Shown here one piece after another: positions 38,701 to 44,780 of a stretch of DNA of 64,000 nucleotides. A model generated the notes under the pieces. It saw only the letters and a program-made list of their open reading frames with translations. It had not been told where the DNA came from and did not search any database. Location: assembly GCF_047948215.1 (NCBI RefSeq), contig NC_134455.1:295384647-295448646 (forward strand), in the 5' to 3' direction. The position numbers and the translations under genes were made by a program. Origin of the DNA: Lycorma delicatula. Its lineage: Eukaryota; Arthropoda; Insecta; Hemiptera; Fulgoridae. Within the stretch, counting starts at the first letter, position 1. Each line of letters begins with the position of its first letter.

Positions 38701-40275
38701 TCGGTGGCATAAAATTTTTAGTGAAGGCAGAACGAATGTTGAAGATGAAGACCGCAGTGGACGACCATCAACCTCACGGACAGATGTCAACTTGACCAGG
38801 GTGCATGAAATCTCTACGATCTGATCGAAGATTATCCGTGAAAATGATTGCAGAAGAACTCAACATCAATCGAGAAACGGTTCGTCTAATATTAACTGAC
38901 GATCTTGGTATGAGATGGATTTGTTCAAAAATGGTCCCCAAAAATCTCACACAACAGCGAGAAACACGGAAAAATGTGGCAGCCGATCTGTTAGAGCAAA
39001 CTGAAATCAGTCCAGATTTGTTGAGCCGTGTTATCACTAGTGATGAAGGTTGGTTTTTTCAATACGATCCAGAGACAAAACGCTAAAGTTCGCAATGGTG
39101 CTCAAAGGGATCACCCAAACCAAAAAAAGCTCGCATGTCAAAGTCAAAAGTGATATGCATGCTTGTGTGCTTCTTCGATTCAAGGGAATTGTTCATAAAG
39201 AGTGGGTGCCTCCTGGACAAACAGTTAACCAATATTTCTACAGAGAAATTTTAGAAAGACTTCGTAAACGAGTTCTTCGTGTCCGTGCCAACATTGCTGA
39301 TAATTGGATTCTGCATCACGATAATGCGCCATCCCATACTGCTCTGTCAGTACAGAAATTTTTAACCTCAAAACAAATTTCAGGATTACCACAGCCACCT
39401 TATTCACCAGATATCACTCCGAGCGACTTTTTTCTATTTCCAAGAGTCAAAATGGCGGTCAAGGGACATCATTTTCAAACAACACAAGATGTCCAAAAAG
39501 CTGTGACGAGGGTCTGGAGGATATTACAGAAGATGAGTTCCAGAAATGTTACCATCAATGGCAGAAGCGCTGGAATAAGTGTGTGCAATCAGAGGGGAAC
39601 TAATTTGAAGGAGACAACACTAAACATGACTAAAACGGTAAGCAACATTTTTTTCACATCAGTCTCATTACTTTATTGTCGCACCTCGTACATCACAATT
39701 TAAACTAAACTGACTTGAAGAGGAGAGTTTCTGGTAGGCCTGCATAAAAGTAATATATGATAATCAATCATGAGTAATATATGATTCAATCATGACCTCA
39801 TGATATAATAAGCTTTTTTTAAACAGGGAATCCCCACTACACCATGCTAATGTTGTAAGAGTTGGTCTTATTACAGTTTTGAATTTTTTACTGTATCATA
39901 GTATTTTCAGTTCCTTCAGAACTTTGTGGAAAAAGACATTTAAAAGTATTGCTCTCATAACTGAATGAAACAATATTGAGATTAAAATAATAAATTAACA
40001 ATTTTCAAATAACTATATATATATATATATATATACAGCTTAAAATATATGAGGCAATAAAATAAAACTTACCTTGAGTAAACCGACATGTGGGAAATTA
40101 TCAAAAGTGAGCTTGCTTTGTTCTCCTCCTTTATAGATCCTTGCTGCAGTAATGGTATTTATACCCATGCCATCACCAATAAACAAAATAATATTTTCTG
40201 CATTTCCAAGATTCCATTTAACTTTAAGAGCATTTTCAAGTTCTTCTTTAGCTACAGATCTCCAAAATTCTTTAT
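3869..40275 (-). CDS. Alkaline phosphatase, membrane-bound type (8 exons seen, N-terminal exon missing)
   Basis: Homodimeric metallo-phosphomonoesterase of the alkaline phosphatase family; insect members are often secreted or GPI-anchored on gut or Malpighian tubule membranes (family knowledge). The eight exons join in frame to about 505 residues, close to the mature family length. Numbering from the first split codon, the visible catalytic set is Asp35 (IGDGMG), the nucleophile Ser79 (PDSAGSATA), His142 and Thr144 (THATPAA), Glu303, Asp308 and His312 ([11 protein letters not shown]), Asp353, His354 and His356 (TADHDH) and His434 (KHGGSD). Introns are 4699, 19014, 4773, 998, 2791, 1531 and 1084 bases, all GT-AG, phases 0,1,0,1,0,1,1. 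The signal-peptide exon was not found. No frameshift or stop was seen, so the gene looks functional. Confidence 0.93.
4054..5137 (-). other. Phosphatase intron 7
   Basis: AT-rich intron with a GTGGGT donor. It carries a tRNA-like SINE head near 4190-4275; nothing else is recognised. Confidence 0.7.
4190..4275 (-). repeat. tRNA-derived SINE head, family S3, copy 1
   Basis: Read on the minus strand it has GAGTGGTAGCATCTC (A-box like) and GGATTTGAATCCTGGCAGAC (B-box like) about 40 bases apart. A related unit occurs at 50378-50465. The body and tail could not be delimited. It is not a functional tRNA, since no acceptor stem is visible. Confidence 0.4.
5138..5356 (-). CDS. Alkaline phosphatase exon 7
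   Basis: Encodes [35 protein letters not shown] and [16 protein letters not shown]. The His in KHGGSD is the conserved metal-ligand histidine (human placental His432 equivalent). Acceptor is TTACAG, donor GTGGGT; the length of 219 bases is in phase with both neighbours. Confidence 0.92.
6313..6371. repeat. Compound (AT)n/(AC)n microsatellite
   Basis: Runs of AT pass directly into AC repeats. Simple repeat in intron 6. Confidence 0.9.
6512..6535. repeat. (GAA)n microsatellite
   Basis: About eight GAA/AAG units, ending GAAGAGGAAAA. Confidence 0.8.
6888..7098 (-). CDS. Alkaline phosphatase exon 6 (metal-site exon)
   Basis: Encodes [19 protein letters not shown], in which Glu, Asp and the second His are the family metal ligands at the expected spacing (E, +5, +4), and VTADHDHG, which gives Asp, His and the second His. 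The residue after the ligand Asp is Phe where vertebrate enzymes have His and E. coli has Lys. Acceptor TTTTAG, donor GTATAA. Confidence 0.94.
7099..9889 (-). other. Phosphatase intron 5
   Basis: AT-rich intron with a long GT repeat at 7205-7278 and a short CA/CG alternating tract near 8926-8956. No element recognised. Short open frames on either strand at 9412-9699 have no family match. Confidence 0.65.
7205..7278. repeat. (GT)37 microsatellite
   Basis: Uninterrupted GT dinucleotides over 74 bases, about 106 bases beyond the exon 6 acceptor within intron 5. Confidence 0.97.
9890..10023 (-). CDS. Alkaline phosphatase exon 5
   Basis: Encodes [34 protein letters not shown] and [10 protein letters not shown], which match the segment just before VEGG in the family. 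Acceptor TGTGTAG, donor GTATGT; 134 bases, phase 1 in and phase 0 out. Confidence 0.93.
10024..11021 (-). other. Phosphatase intron 4
   Basis: AT-rich intron; no repeat or coding relic recognised. Confidence 0.65.
11022..11232 (-). CDS. Alkaline phosphatase exon 4
   Basis: Encodes [18 protein letters not shown], the conserved GGGR block, then [15 protein letters not shown] and the segment ending EYVLG. Acceptor ATTATAG, donor GTAAAT. The first ATG at 11226 is internal to the protein and is not a start. Confidence 0.94.
11620..11742 (+). pseudogene. RTE-like LINE RT relic, 5' piece
   Basis: The end of a plus-strand frame reads [20 protein letters not shown] then [15 protein letters not shown], a typical post-palm segment of RTE-like reverse transcriptases. 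The continuation ([13 protein letters not shown]) appears 1.7 kb downstream at 13417, so the LINE copy seems to be split by the material between. Confidence 0.6.
12202..13205 (+). pseudogene. Uncharacterised transposon-like protein family U, relic copy 1
   Basis: Three frame pieces read [74 protein letters not shown] and [15 protein letters not shown], then relics of FLHSHLDFF and [20 protein letters not shown] know these blocks from a family of unnamed insect proteins that occur in many copies per genome; I cannot name a function. The N-terminal Cys-containing block joins directly to the HNGNQ block, so a middle part is deleted. Multiple stops and shifts (for example TAG at 12457-12459) make it non-functional. 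A better-covered copy lies on the minus strand at 44780-46375. Confidence 0.65.
13405..13830 (+). pseudogene. RTE-like LINE RT relic, 3' piece
   Basis: Frames with stops and shifts read [26 protein letters not shown], then relics of [36 protein letters not shown] and [15 protein letters not shown]. These are the C-terminal tail of an RTE-like RT and the probable continuation of 11620-11742. Clearly dead. Confidence 0.65.
14025..14660. repeat. 640-bp repeat M1, copy 1
   Basis: Direct-orientation relative of 42319-42950 along its whole length, from TTTTTAGCCTTTGTTTTAAA to CTGCAGTTCCACAGTGC. Similar minus-strand open frames in the two copies are by-products of the shared repeat. The 42-kb copy preserves ends that look weakly like a hAT-type TIR. 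Confidence 0.75.
14940..15260. repeat. Unassigned dispersed arthropod repeat fragment
   Basis: Contains CAAAACATCAAGATCCAGTG and an imperfect palindrome CTACAGCTATAGCTCTGCTA. A related, reverse-oriented palindrome occurs near 26560. Recognised as a dispersed repeat by type only. Confidence 0.35.
15400..15705 (+). pseudogene. RTE-like LINE 3' tail relic
   Basis: The segment ends GCAGCAAATCAATCAAATGA followed by CTGATAAAAAAAAA, which corresponds to the 3' end of the LINE at 797-3493 (SNQSND stop and A-run). Upstream codons are degenerate. Confidence 0.5.
16006..16166 (-). CDS. Alkaline phosphatase exon 3
   Basis: Encodes [18 protein letters not shown], where His and Thr are the active-site pair (human His153/Ser155 positions), [15 protein letters not shown], and [19 protein letters not shown]. 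Acceptor CTTTAG, donor GTAATT. It was too short for a start-to-stop search and was found by homology and splice sites. Confidence 0.92.
16167..17100 (-). other. Intron 2, distal part
   Basis: AT-rich intron sequence without a recognised element. Confidence 0.5.
17225..17396. repeat. Polypyrimidine tract
   Basis: About 170 bases composed almost only of T and C with few A, such as TTTCCCATTTCCCCATTTCC. It is low complexity on the plus strand. Confidence 0.8.
17751..18000 (-). mobile_element. SINE S1, internally deleted copy
   Basis: Minus-strand copy of the tRNA-derived SINE best seen at 48479. Its head keeps the motif CCACCGGGTTTGTCTAGTGG. A middle part is missing compared with the other copies. 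ACCCCAGCGCCA at 17739-17750 and 18001-18012 is a 12-bp target-site duplication inside the repeat at 17105-18263. Confidence 0.8.
18987..19150 (+). pseudogene. Mariner-like transposase N-terminal relic
   Basis: The frame reads [20 protein letters not shown] then [14 protein letters not shown], resembling the helix-turn-helix start of Tc1/mariner-type transposases (compare FRHKYPDKPAPNKTSVLRLV in the element at 59534-60850). No catalytic part follows. Confidence 0.4.
19936..20229 (-). mobile_element. SINE S1, full-length-looking copy
   Basis: Starts (minus strand) CCCACCGGGTTGGTCTAGTG; the A box is GGTCTAGTGGTGAACGCG and the B box is GCGTTCAAGTCCTAGT. It ends in CGGAGGCTAAACAGG plus an A-rich tail. 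A perfect 17-bp target-site duplication, TTAGTTTTAGAAAGGCT, is present at 19919-19935 and 20230-20246. Confidence 0.92.
20741..20900 (-). repeat. Solo TIR-arm fragment of the 24.35-kb element
   Basis: Matches the reverse complement of the left arm at about 24420-24560, for example GGTTCACATCTCGATTGACT and GCCTGCACATGCGTATTCTG. It stops at 20900, exactly where repeat D1 begins. Confidence 0.65.
20898..21139. repeat. Direct repeat D1, copy 1
   Basis: About 240 bases, nearly identical to 23650-23893, from GCAGTATTTGGATAATAGTA to TTTTGTAAAACAAAGA. No terminal inverted repeat or coding frame found. Confidence 0.8.
21331..22021 (-). mobile_element. RTE-like LINE, short 5'-truncated copy
   Basis: Minus-strand copy of the last 690 bases of the LINE at 797-3493 (matching 2803-3490), differing by scattered substitutions. 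Frames at 22035-21724 and 21779-21399 are its RT tail, split by a two-base deletion near 21765 (AGGAAAAAATTTGAAAG against AGGAAAAGATTTTTGAAAG). TTCCAAATT at 21322-21330 and 22022-22030 is a perfect 9-bp target-site duplication, with the poly(A) on the left side as expected. Confidence 0.93.
22035..23640. other. Intron 2, AT-rich stretch
   Basis: No gene or element recognised apart from a (TTA)n run at 22403-22433 and an A-run near 22794. Confidence 0.5.
22403..22433. repeat. (TTA)n microsatellite
   Basis: About ten ATT/TTA units without interruption. Confidence 0.9.
23650..23893. repeat. Direct repeat D1, copy 2
   Basis: Second copy of the unit at 20898-21139, same orientation, ending CAAAGACACCCTGAA. 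Confidence 0.8.
24353..25232 (+). mobile_element. Tc1/mariner-type element with ~185-bp TIRs, deletion derivative
   Basis: The ends are exact inverted copies (CAGAGTGTCGGGTTGAAGGT) flanked by TA at 24351-24352 and 25233-25234. The inverted arms run about 185 bases each (24353-24535 and 25045-25232) with some divergence. The core is a shattered transposase: [20 protein letters not shown], then relics of [20 protein letters not shown]. Reading frames are broken and the catalytic C-terminal half is gone. It probably depends on a full element elsewhere. Confidence 0.85.
25233..25700. other. GC-richer stretch of unknown origin
   Basis: Includes tracts such as GGAGGATAAGCCGTGGTGGG. Open frames of 60-70 codons have no family match. 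Confidence 0.35.
25700..26040 (+). pseudogene. Mariner-like transposase C-terminal relic
   Basis: The plus frame from 25721 reads [20 protein letters not shown] then [26 protein letters not shown] is the block around the third catalytic Asp of Tc1/mariner transposases. The rest is degenerate. It may be part of the same invasion as the element ending at 25232. Confidence 0.5.
26500..27020. repeat. Unassigned dispersed repeat with A33 run
   Basis: Contains TGAGTTTCATGACCCAAGGA, ACCCCAAAAAACAAAAACG and GGTGTG followed by A33 at 26722-26754, then GGGATCGATATCTCCAGGGG. Resembles a widely dispersed non-coding arthropod repeat; family unknown. Confidence 0.4.
27021..29130. other. Intron 2, AT-rich stretch
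   Basis: No coding relic or element recognised. The minus-strand frame at 28781-28545 has no family resemblance. Confidence 0.45.
29136..29430. mobile_element. Small MITE-like element
   Basis: Perfect 13-bp terminal inverted repeats AACTGCCCAAAAA (29136-29148 and 29418-29430) bound 295 bases without coding capacity. Inside are short tandem duplications (TATAGGATAATTA, GACAGCATATG). A TA-type target duplication is not clear, so the superfamily is left open. Confidence 0.5.
29431..29880. other. Intron 2 spacer
   Basis: AT-rich; GATGCACAGCTTACACACCA near 29560 resembles sequence beyond repeat M1 at 14.7 kb. No gene seen. Confidence 0.4.
29885..30100 (-). repeat. 3' end of LINE B (R1/I-like), distal piece
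   Basis: A GC-richer block read on the minus strand as GACGACCTCCGGTAAAGCCC then CTCAGGGCTTGGAACG, ending near GAGCGGTAGAATTAAAT. This style is typical of R1/SART-like LINE 3' UTRs. It lies directly beyond the poly(A) of LINE A and is interpreted as the continuation of LINE B, interrupted by A. Confidence 0.45.
30446..30844 (-). pseudogene. LINE A C-terminal Cys-rich tail
   Basis: Same frame after the single stop at 30845: [40 protein letters not shown] and HHILVDC. The C-x2-C-x7-H-x4-C pattern is the usual zinc-binding tail after RNase H in I-like elements. It ends at a stop near 30446. A 3' UTR of about 340 bases follows to the poly(A). Confidence 0.85.
30845..32044 (-). pseudogene. LINE A RT thumb and RNase H domain
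   Basis: From 32044 the frame continues through the RT thumb ([59 protein letters not shown]) into RNase H. RNase H catalytic positions are visible in [17 protein letters not shown] (Asp), [12 protein letters not shown] (Glu), [12 protein letters not shown] (Asp) and [20 protein letters not shown] (His and last Asp). This domain removes the RNA template strand. The frame is open for 341 codons to a stop at 30845; the next piece follows in the same frame. Confidence 0.9.
32045..32393 (-). pseudogene. LINE A reverse transcriptase, palm
   Basis: The corrected frame reads AYDMA (stop) RRGIL then [36 protein letters not shown] and [11 protein letters not shown], which is the catalytic FVDD block. 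The frame ends at TAG 32047-32045 (LEA stop), but homologous sequence ([15 protein letters not shown]) goes on in the same frame. This is a simple nonsense mutation. Confidence 0.87.
32355..32852 (-). pseudogene. LINE A reverse transcriptase, N-terminal part
   Basis: Encodes [78 protein letters not shown] and IFIDIKK. After IKK the frame shifts by one base in an A-run near 32395; the correct frame reads AYDMA, a TGA near 32372, then [20 protein letters not shown]. So two lesions lie within about 25 bases. It overlaps the end of the preceding frame by four bases. Confidence 0.87.
32849..33595 (-). pseudogene. LINE A endonuclease C-terminus and linker
   Basis: The frame starts inside the EEP domain (open upstream of the GTG at 33577). 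[20 protein letters not shown] holds the conserved SDH active-site block near the end of the domain. The following [18 protein letters not shown] and [13 protein letters not shown] are typical of the EN-RT linker in this LINE group. The N-terminal catalytic half is absent because of 5' truncation. Confidence 0.85.
33600..34365 (-). mobile_element. LINE B fragment: R1/I-like C-terminus and 3' UTR
   Basis: Minus-strand frame from about 34365 reads [36 protein letters not shown] and ends at a stop near 34185. The C..H....C pattern ([11 protein letters not shown]) is the Cys-rich end of R1/I-type LINEs. A GC-rich non-coding segment follows to 33600. LINE A sits directly downstream, and matching 3'-UTR-like sequence appears on its other side (29885-30100). 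Confidence 0.6.
34366..35180 (-). other. Intron 2, proximal part
   Basis: AT-rich; no element or coding relic recognised. Confidence 0.5.
35181..35373 (-). CDS. Alkaline phosphatase exon 2 (nucleophile exon)
   Basis: Encodes [20 protein letters not shown]; the Ser after Asp is the phosphorylated nucleophile, and the DSAG(S/T)AT box is diagnostic. Then [19 protein letters not shown] and [13 protein letters not shown]. Acceptor TTTTCAG, donor GTATGT; 193 bases, phase 0 in, phase 1 out. Confidence 0.95.
35774..35933 (-). mobile_element. SINE, family S2 (tRNA-derived)
   Basis: Minus-strand reading starts GCCGGCCTCCGTGGTGCGAG (A box GTGGTGCGAGTG) and has GGCTCGAATCCCGATC as B box; it ends in A-rich sequence. 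TTAAGTCT at 35766-35773 and 35934-35941 is an 8-bp target-site duplication. Distinct from family S1. Confidence 0.75.
36237..36425 (-). pseudogene. Tc1/mariner-type transposase N-terminal fragment
   Basis: Encodes [20 protein letters not shown] then [20 protein letters not shown], which resembles the first DNA-binding helix-turn-helix of IS630/Tc1/mariner-type transposases (YSVEE...RF...P...T). The similarity ends near the LQN residues and no catalytic part follows. Confidence 0.45.
36430..38380. other. Intron 1, stretch without recognised features
   Basis: AT-rich. No coding relic, transposon end or RNA gene was recognised on either strand. Confidence 0.45.
38382..39684 (+). mobile_element. 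mariner-family transposon with perfect 27-bp TIRs
   Basis: Bases 38382-38408 and 39658-39684 are exact inverted copies (start GTGCGACAATAAAGTAATGA). The element is 1303 bases, the normal mariner size. It contains one transposase gene with several disruptions. The exact TA duplication is unclear because the left flank is a TA run. Confidence 0.92.
38573..39650 (+). pseudogene. mariner transposase, broken
   Basis: The likely product starts [20 protein letters not shown]. It has the helix-turn-helix region ([40 protein letters not shown]) and the second DNA-binding part ([29 protein letters not shown]). The catalytic D,D,D triad is seen in [33 protein letters not shown] and [16 protein letters not shown]; the HDN to SPD spacing fits D34D mariners. 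Lesions: frameshifts near 38815, 39180 and 39510 and a TAA at 39084-39086. The C-terminal end reads [20 protein letters not shown] after the last shift. Not functional as it stands. Confidence 0.88.
40073..40275 (-). CDS. Alkaline phosphatase exon 1 of those seen
   Basis: Encodes [40 protein letters not shown] (Asp of GDGMG is a metal ligand) and [13 protein letters not shown]. It opens after TTTCAG with the last two bases of a split codon, so a further upstream exon must carry the signal peptide and first residues. Donor GTAAGT. A Met codon in the intron (40321) is not the start, because the acceptor fits and the family begins further upstream. Confidence 0.93.
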
Positions 40276-40395
40276 CTGAAATTTTGTAAGAATATAATGA
40301 AATAAACATAACATAAAACAAACCTTGGTAGCCCTTTAAATTAATAACAGAAAAAATTAAATTAATTTTTAGTCATTGCAAAACAACATTTTTAA

Positions 40396-41190
40396 TATCT
40401 TTTTATTTCCTTGCACGAAGTAACGGAGGTATTATAATCGCGAAAAATTTAGGTTTTCAAATTTCAACGGCAATTATCCATTTTGACCATCCCTGAGTCC
40501 ATTTTGACTAGTTTCGGCGTGACGTCTGTACGTACGTATCTCGCGTAACTCAAAAACGATTAGCCGTAGAATGTTGAAATTTTGTATTTAGGACTGTTGT
40601 AACATGTAGTTGTGCACCCCCTCTTTTGATTGCAATCGACTGGGCCAAAAAAGCCCAAAACCGAAAACATTTGGATTTTGGGCTTTTTCTTAAATGCAGT
40701 AATAAGCCCTCGTTGAGAGCTTTTCAACGATATATCATAAGTGGTTCTTATTTTCATTGGTTCCATAGTTATAGACAAATAAAAATTTAATTAATGAAAT
40801 ATTTATATGTTACATGGGGAAGGCACATCGGTTCGAATCCGACTTCATATACATATATTTTTTTTTAAATTTAAATATATTGATTTATTAATAATTAATA
40901 ACCTCTGATTGTAACAAATTTTTAACAATAAATAATAATTCAATAATAACAATAAAAAAATGAGAAGTTATTATTAAAATAAAATGTTATATACTTTTCA
41001 TTTTATTTCAAAAATTTTTACAATCAGAGGTTAATAATTATTAACAAATCAATATATTTAAATAAAAAGAAAAGTTAAAAAACATGAGTATGAAGTCGAA
41101 TTCGAACCGATGTAGGCATGATTATGGATCCGACACTTTCTCACTTACACTACATGTCTACTTGAGCGACATGAAACAAAATTAAAAATA
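40396..41190 (-). repeat. Dispersed repeat R-pal, copy 2 (with long hairpin)
   Basis: Reverse-oriented relative of 423-797 plus 3494-3835. It contains a hairpin: about 40826-40921 pairs with 41025-41118 with few mismatches around a 103-base AT-rich loop. Both arms carry a tRNA-type B box (GGTTCGAATCCGACTTC and its facing partner GGTTCGAATTCGACTTC). A smaller hairpin AAAAAGCCCAAAA/TTTTGGGCTTTTT sits near 40647-40687. Confidence 0.7.
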
Positions 41191-41254
41191 ACAAAATTAT
41201 ATAAATGCTAGGACATTTTTTAAAACAAAATTATATAAATGCTAGGAAATTTTT
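41188..41254. repeat. Short tandem duplication
   Basis: Two copies of a unit containing AACAAAATTATATAAATGCT, about 33 bases apart, adjoining R-pal. Confidence 0.75.
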
Positions 41255-41564
41255 AGGGTCATTTTCTGTGAGTATAATAGAATATTGCGTGTTAGTATTT
41301 TGTGAAGACACGTAAACAGTGTTATATTCACACACGCAATATGGTTGTAATTGGTGTCCGGAAGCCCATGCCTTCCCCTACTTAGCTATAGTAAAATGGA
41401 TCTTAGGTGCCTGATTTAAATTTTTATAAAAAAGGTCACTATAGTTATTTTCTTTCAAAATTAGAAATAATCTGCTTACGATAAATAATTTCTTTTTAAA
41501 CATTAAGCACCATGATCTTAGTATATTAGAATAATTTTATTTCCAAAGCCTATCTTGTTTTACC

Positions 41565-41672
41565 TTTTACGCACTCTCAAACGATTAGCCGTAGAATATT
41601 GAAATTTTGTATTTAGAACTGTTATAACATCTAACTGTGCATCTCTTTTTTTTATTGCAATCGACAGGGCAA
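41565..41672 (-). repeat. R-pal fragment, copy 3
   Basis: Matches 40545-40650 in the same orientation (AAACGATTAGCCGTAGAAT to TTGCAATCGAC). The remainder is missing. Confidence 0.7.
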
Positions 41673-42277
41673 TCGATATAGAATAACTGACTGTTATGTT
41701 GGTAATACCCATGTATATTATATCTGATTATTTAATATTAATTGGAAATTATAATTTAGAATCGTATTATTTTTGGATTTTCTTAGCAAAATCTAAAAAT
41801 TGTAATTTATTTTTAAAAAATTCATTTTATTTAATTATTTGACGGAACAATAAAATACAATGTTATGTTGGTACTAATTGTACATTTTTGAATTGTATTC
41901 AATTTAAAGTTTATTGTTGAAAATTATTTTATTAATTACCAATGGCATTTAAATTCAAATAATATATATTATTTTTAATATTATTATTACATTTATAAGA
42001 ATGATTTGTAAATTATTAATTTGAAATCACTTACTCTATCCTTCAAATTTCTATTTCTATTTAATAAAAATGTAAGTATCTTCAATATGACATCTTTTTC
42101 TTTTTGTTATGGATAAGTGATTCTGGTCATAGAAAAAGTATAGTACACAACTCGACTTGTAACACATATTACACACTCATGAAAATAAGTAACTTTTTTC
42201 ACTTGTGTGTAATAAGTCTTATTACGTAACATACTATTCAAGATCGTATTATTCGTATCTTTGTGCTGAATCAGCAA
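41673..42277. other. AT-rich spacer
   Basis: No gene, RNA or element recognised. Confidence 0.5.
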
Positions 42278-42955
42278 CAGTGGGGGCCGTAGTTAAAATT
42301 AGTGGAGGTGCTGCTCCAGAAAATTTTTAGCCTTTGTTTTAAAATTGTGTAAAAAGAAACAAACATGTATAAAAAGGAAATTTATTCAGAAACTTGATAA
42401 AATCCTAAAAAATCAAAATCAAACATTTTTTACTTACTTTAACCTAGATTGTTACAACCCAGGCTTGATCTATTCATTTAAAAATGAAATCCATTCTTCT
42501 AGTTTTGAAAAAAAAATTAATCAAATAGAATAGCTGGAAGCAGGATAACAATCGAATTCTACAATTTATCACATTCAAGAATATGGTACACGGTTTTTAA
42601 GCACAACTGGCGCGGAGAAAAAACTACCTTCCACCAGCACGCCAAGGTCAGCACTGCGGGAGAGACAGTGCTCTCTTCCTTGCAGCCTCGCGTGCAGCTT
42701 CTTATGTGCGCATGCGCACAACAATCAAACACCACGTCACTGGAACTGTGAAGCACACAGTCCCATACAAAGATTTTTGTATCTTTTTCAGAAACTAGGA
42801 AATGGCTATTAACACTAAGCTACAGGATTTATATTGTACAAGTATAAAGAAAGAATTAAAGAAAAAAGGACTCATTGTATTAAATGTTATCGATAATATC
42901 AAGTGGAAATAAGGACTACTGCAGTTCCACAGTGCCTATACACGAGCCGCTATTG
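42278..42955. repeat. Repeat M1, copy 2 (possible hAT-like MITE)
   Basis: Relative of 14025-14660 with longer ends. The left end CAGTGGGGGCCGT and the reverse of the right end CAATAGCGGCTCGT are weakly similar, as in degraded hAT termini. No 8-bp target duplication was found, and there is no transposase. Confidence 0.5.
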
Positions 42956-43079
42956 TATGCTGATTAACAAAATTTTCAGATTTCTGGTTTATCGTATAAA
43001 TAAAAGTTATTAATAATTAAACTATTACATTAAACTACTCCTGTATTCTGGTTAAATAAAGTTTAATCATTATAAGTTT

Positions 43080-43158
43080 AAATGAAATGCAGCAAAAAAT
43101 GTGTATATGTAATTTAATAGGCATACAAGGAAGTTATCTGATCTGTTCACATCAGATT
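43080..43158 (-). repeat. R-pal end fragment
   Basis: Reverse complement of 423-520 (AATCTGATGTGAACAG and CTTCCTTGTATGCC). Together with 40396-41672 it may be one copy of the full element with insertions. Confidence 0.65.
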
Positions 43159-43159
43159 C

Positions 43160-44780
43160 TTTATAATCATATTGTACTGACTTTAGAAAAATAGAAACTA
43201 AATAGCAAAACCGTATTTGTGTTTTTTTATCCTATTTTAGAGTACTTCTATTTCATGAAAAAAAAATTATTTCCAACTAAAAAGAGACAAATTTTGTTAT
43301 ATATGTTTTATTAAGAAACATGAAAATTTTGTTTAATTATAAAAATTATCTCATTCATGAAGAAATAATTCATGAAATAGGGTGTTAGTAAAAGTAAGCT
43401 TGTAAAAAAAGATTATCAGAAAGGAGGAGGTGATGGAATATTAAAAGGTAATGTCCAATTTAGTCATGTTTGAAAATGATATAATAAGAAAGTTTACTTT
43501 GCCACTGGCTAGCTGAGTCTTAAGCTCACTGGAAATGTTTATTGTGGCATATTCAAATAATCGCACTTATTTGTACTCCAGTAAAACAATGTTTTTCCTC
43601 TCTAATAAAAATTAATTTTTATTTCTAGTTGCATAACAAAAATTGAGATTTTTAAAACATGATAAAAAGTTGTAGATAATGTTTCTCCTTTCTCTCTCTC
43701 TTTCTATCCTTGCTTTGAAACAGTTAGAAGTTCTTAAAAAAATAAAATTAATCTAACTTTCTTTGAATGTTATTTTTATTGAAATCATTAATTCTATCCA
43801 GCAGTTCCTTTTTAAATTTTTTCTCATCTTGATGGGGTATATTTTTCCTTGAGATTAACATTTTTTTCAATCTGTCTTCAATACTAGTATTAGTAACACC
43901 TTTACTGTCATATTTAATATATTTTTGGTAGCACCATCATATTTTCTAAATCTTTTATTATGACAATACTTGAATTATAATTGAAAAAAGCTTCTTTTTC
44001 TTTAACCGGTTACTACACTAATATTAAGAACACACAGCCTAATTGAACCGTAGTGTAATAAAAATAAACTGTAGTTTTCACTTCACTAATTTATTTTTCC
44101 AGAATTAAACTAATAAATTTCTCCCATGTAAATTCTCTTTCGTTACATGGGAGAAAGAGAGAGAGAACTAACATCTGAATAAAATAGAAAAACAACCAGT
44201 GTGGGAGCTTTCAAAATAAAATGGTGAACAGTTTGTATACTATAAATAAATTTATGGATTGGCGATTAATTAAAATTTATCTGCTATGAGCTTAAATTTT
44301 TACAAGCCGATTCTTCATTTTTCTTAATGTTATAATTATATATATTTTTTTAAATAGAAGAATTACTGATTATTTATTACAAGCAGGACTGATGCTAATC
44401 ACTTAGCCATACTATGCTTCACTCTTATGCCATCCTTTACGTATCGTAAATGATCAAAAATGTTAATGATACATGAATTTAGGTGCCATGGAATTTAAAA
44501 ACTGTCAGTTTTAAAATTTCATTTTAATTTAATCTATAGCAAACTTATTACTTTGCTAATTTTTTTAAATTTATTGGTATTTTTTTTTACATTTGCAACT
44601 ATGATAAACAAGTAACACTGATATACAAAATAAAACTTTTTAATTTTTTATCTAAGTATGATAGCTTTCTCTGCATTGTCTTTTGCATAGATAACAGATC
44701 TTAAATAGAGTCTTTCTATTACCATCAGTAAAGGTTTATAAAAGTTAATATAACTAGTGTTATGGGATGTCATATATTTA
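43160..44780. other. AT-rich stretch without recognised gene
   Basis: Nothing recognised except a perfect 14-bp inverted repeat (44118-44131 and 44143-44156) followed by a short GA run. Confidence 0.45.
44118..44156. repeat. Perfect 14-bp hairpin
   Basis: TTTCTCCCATGTAA and its reverse complement separated by 11 bases. No downstream T-run or coding neighbour suggests a terminator; function unknown. Confidence 0.6.

Larger units (their letters stand above)
35374..40072 (-). other. Phosphatase intron 1
   Basis: Holds a SINE of a second family (35774-35933), a transposase N-terminal relic (36237-36425), about 1.95 kb with nothing recognised (36430-38380) and a mariner (38382-39684). AT microsatellites occur at 35535-35552, 36585-36598 and 40016-40035. 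Confidence 0.7.

Noticed and set aside
40040..40321. Start of the phosphatase at the Met near 40321
   Set aside because: A good acceptor (TTTCAG) at 40276 precedes a codon-split exon and the upstream residues are hydrophobic intron translation.
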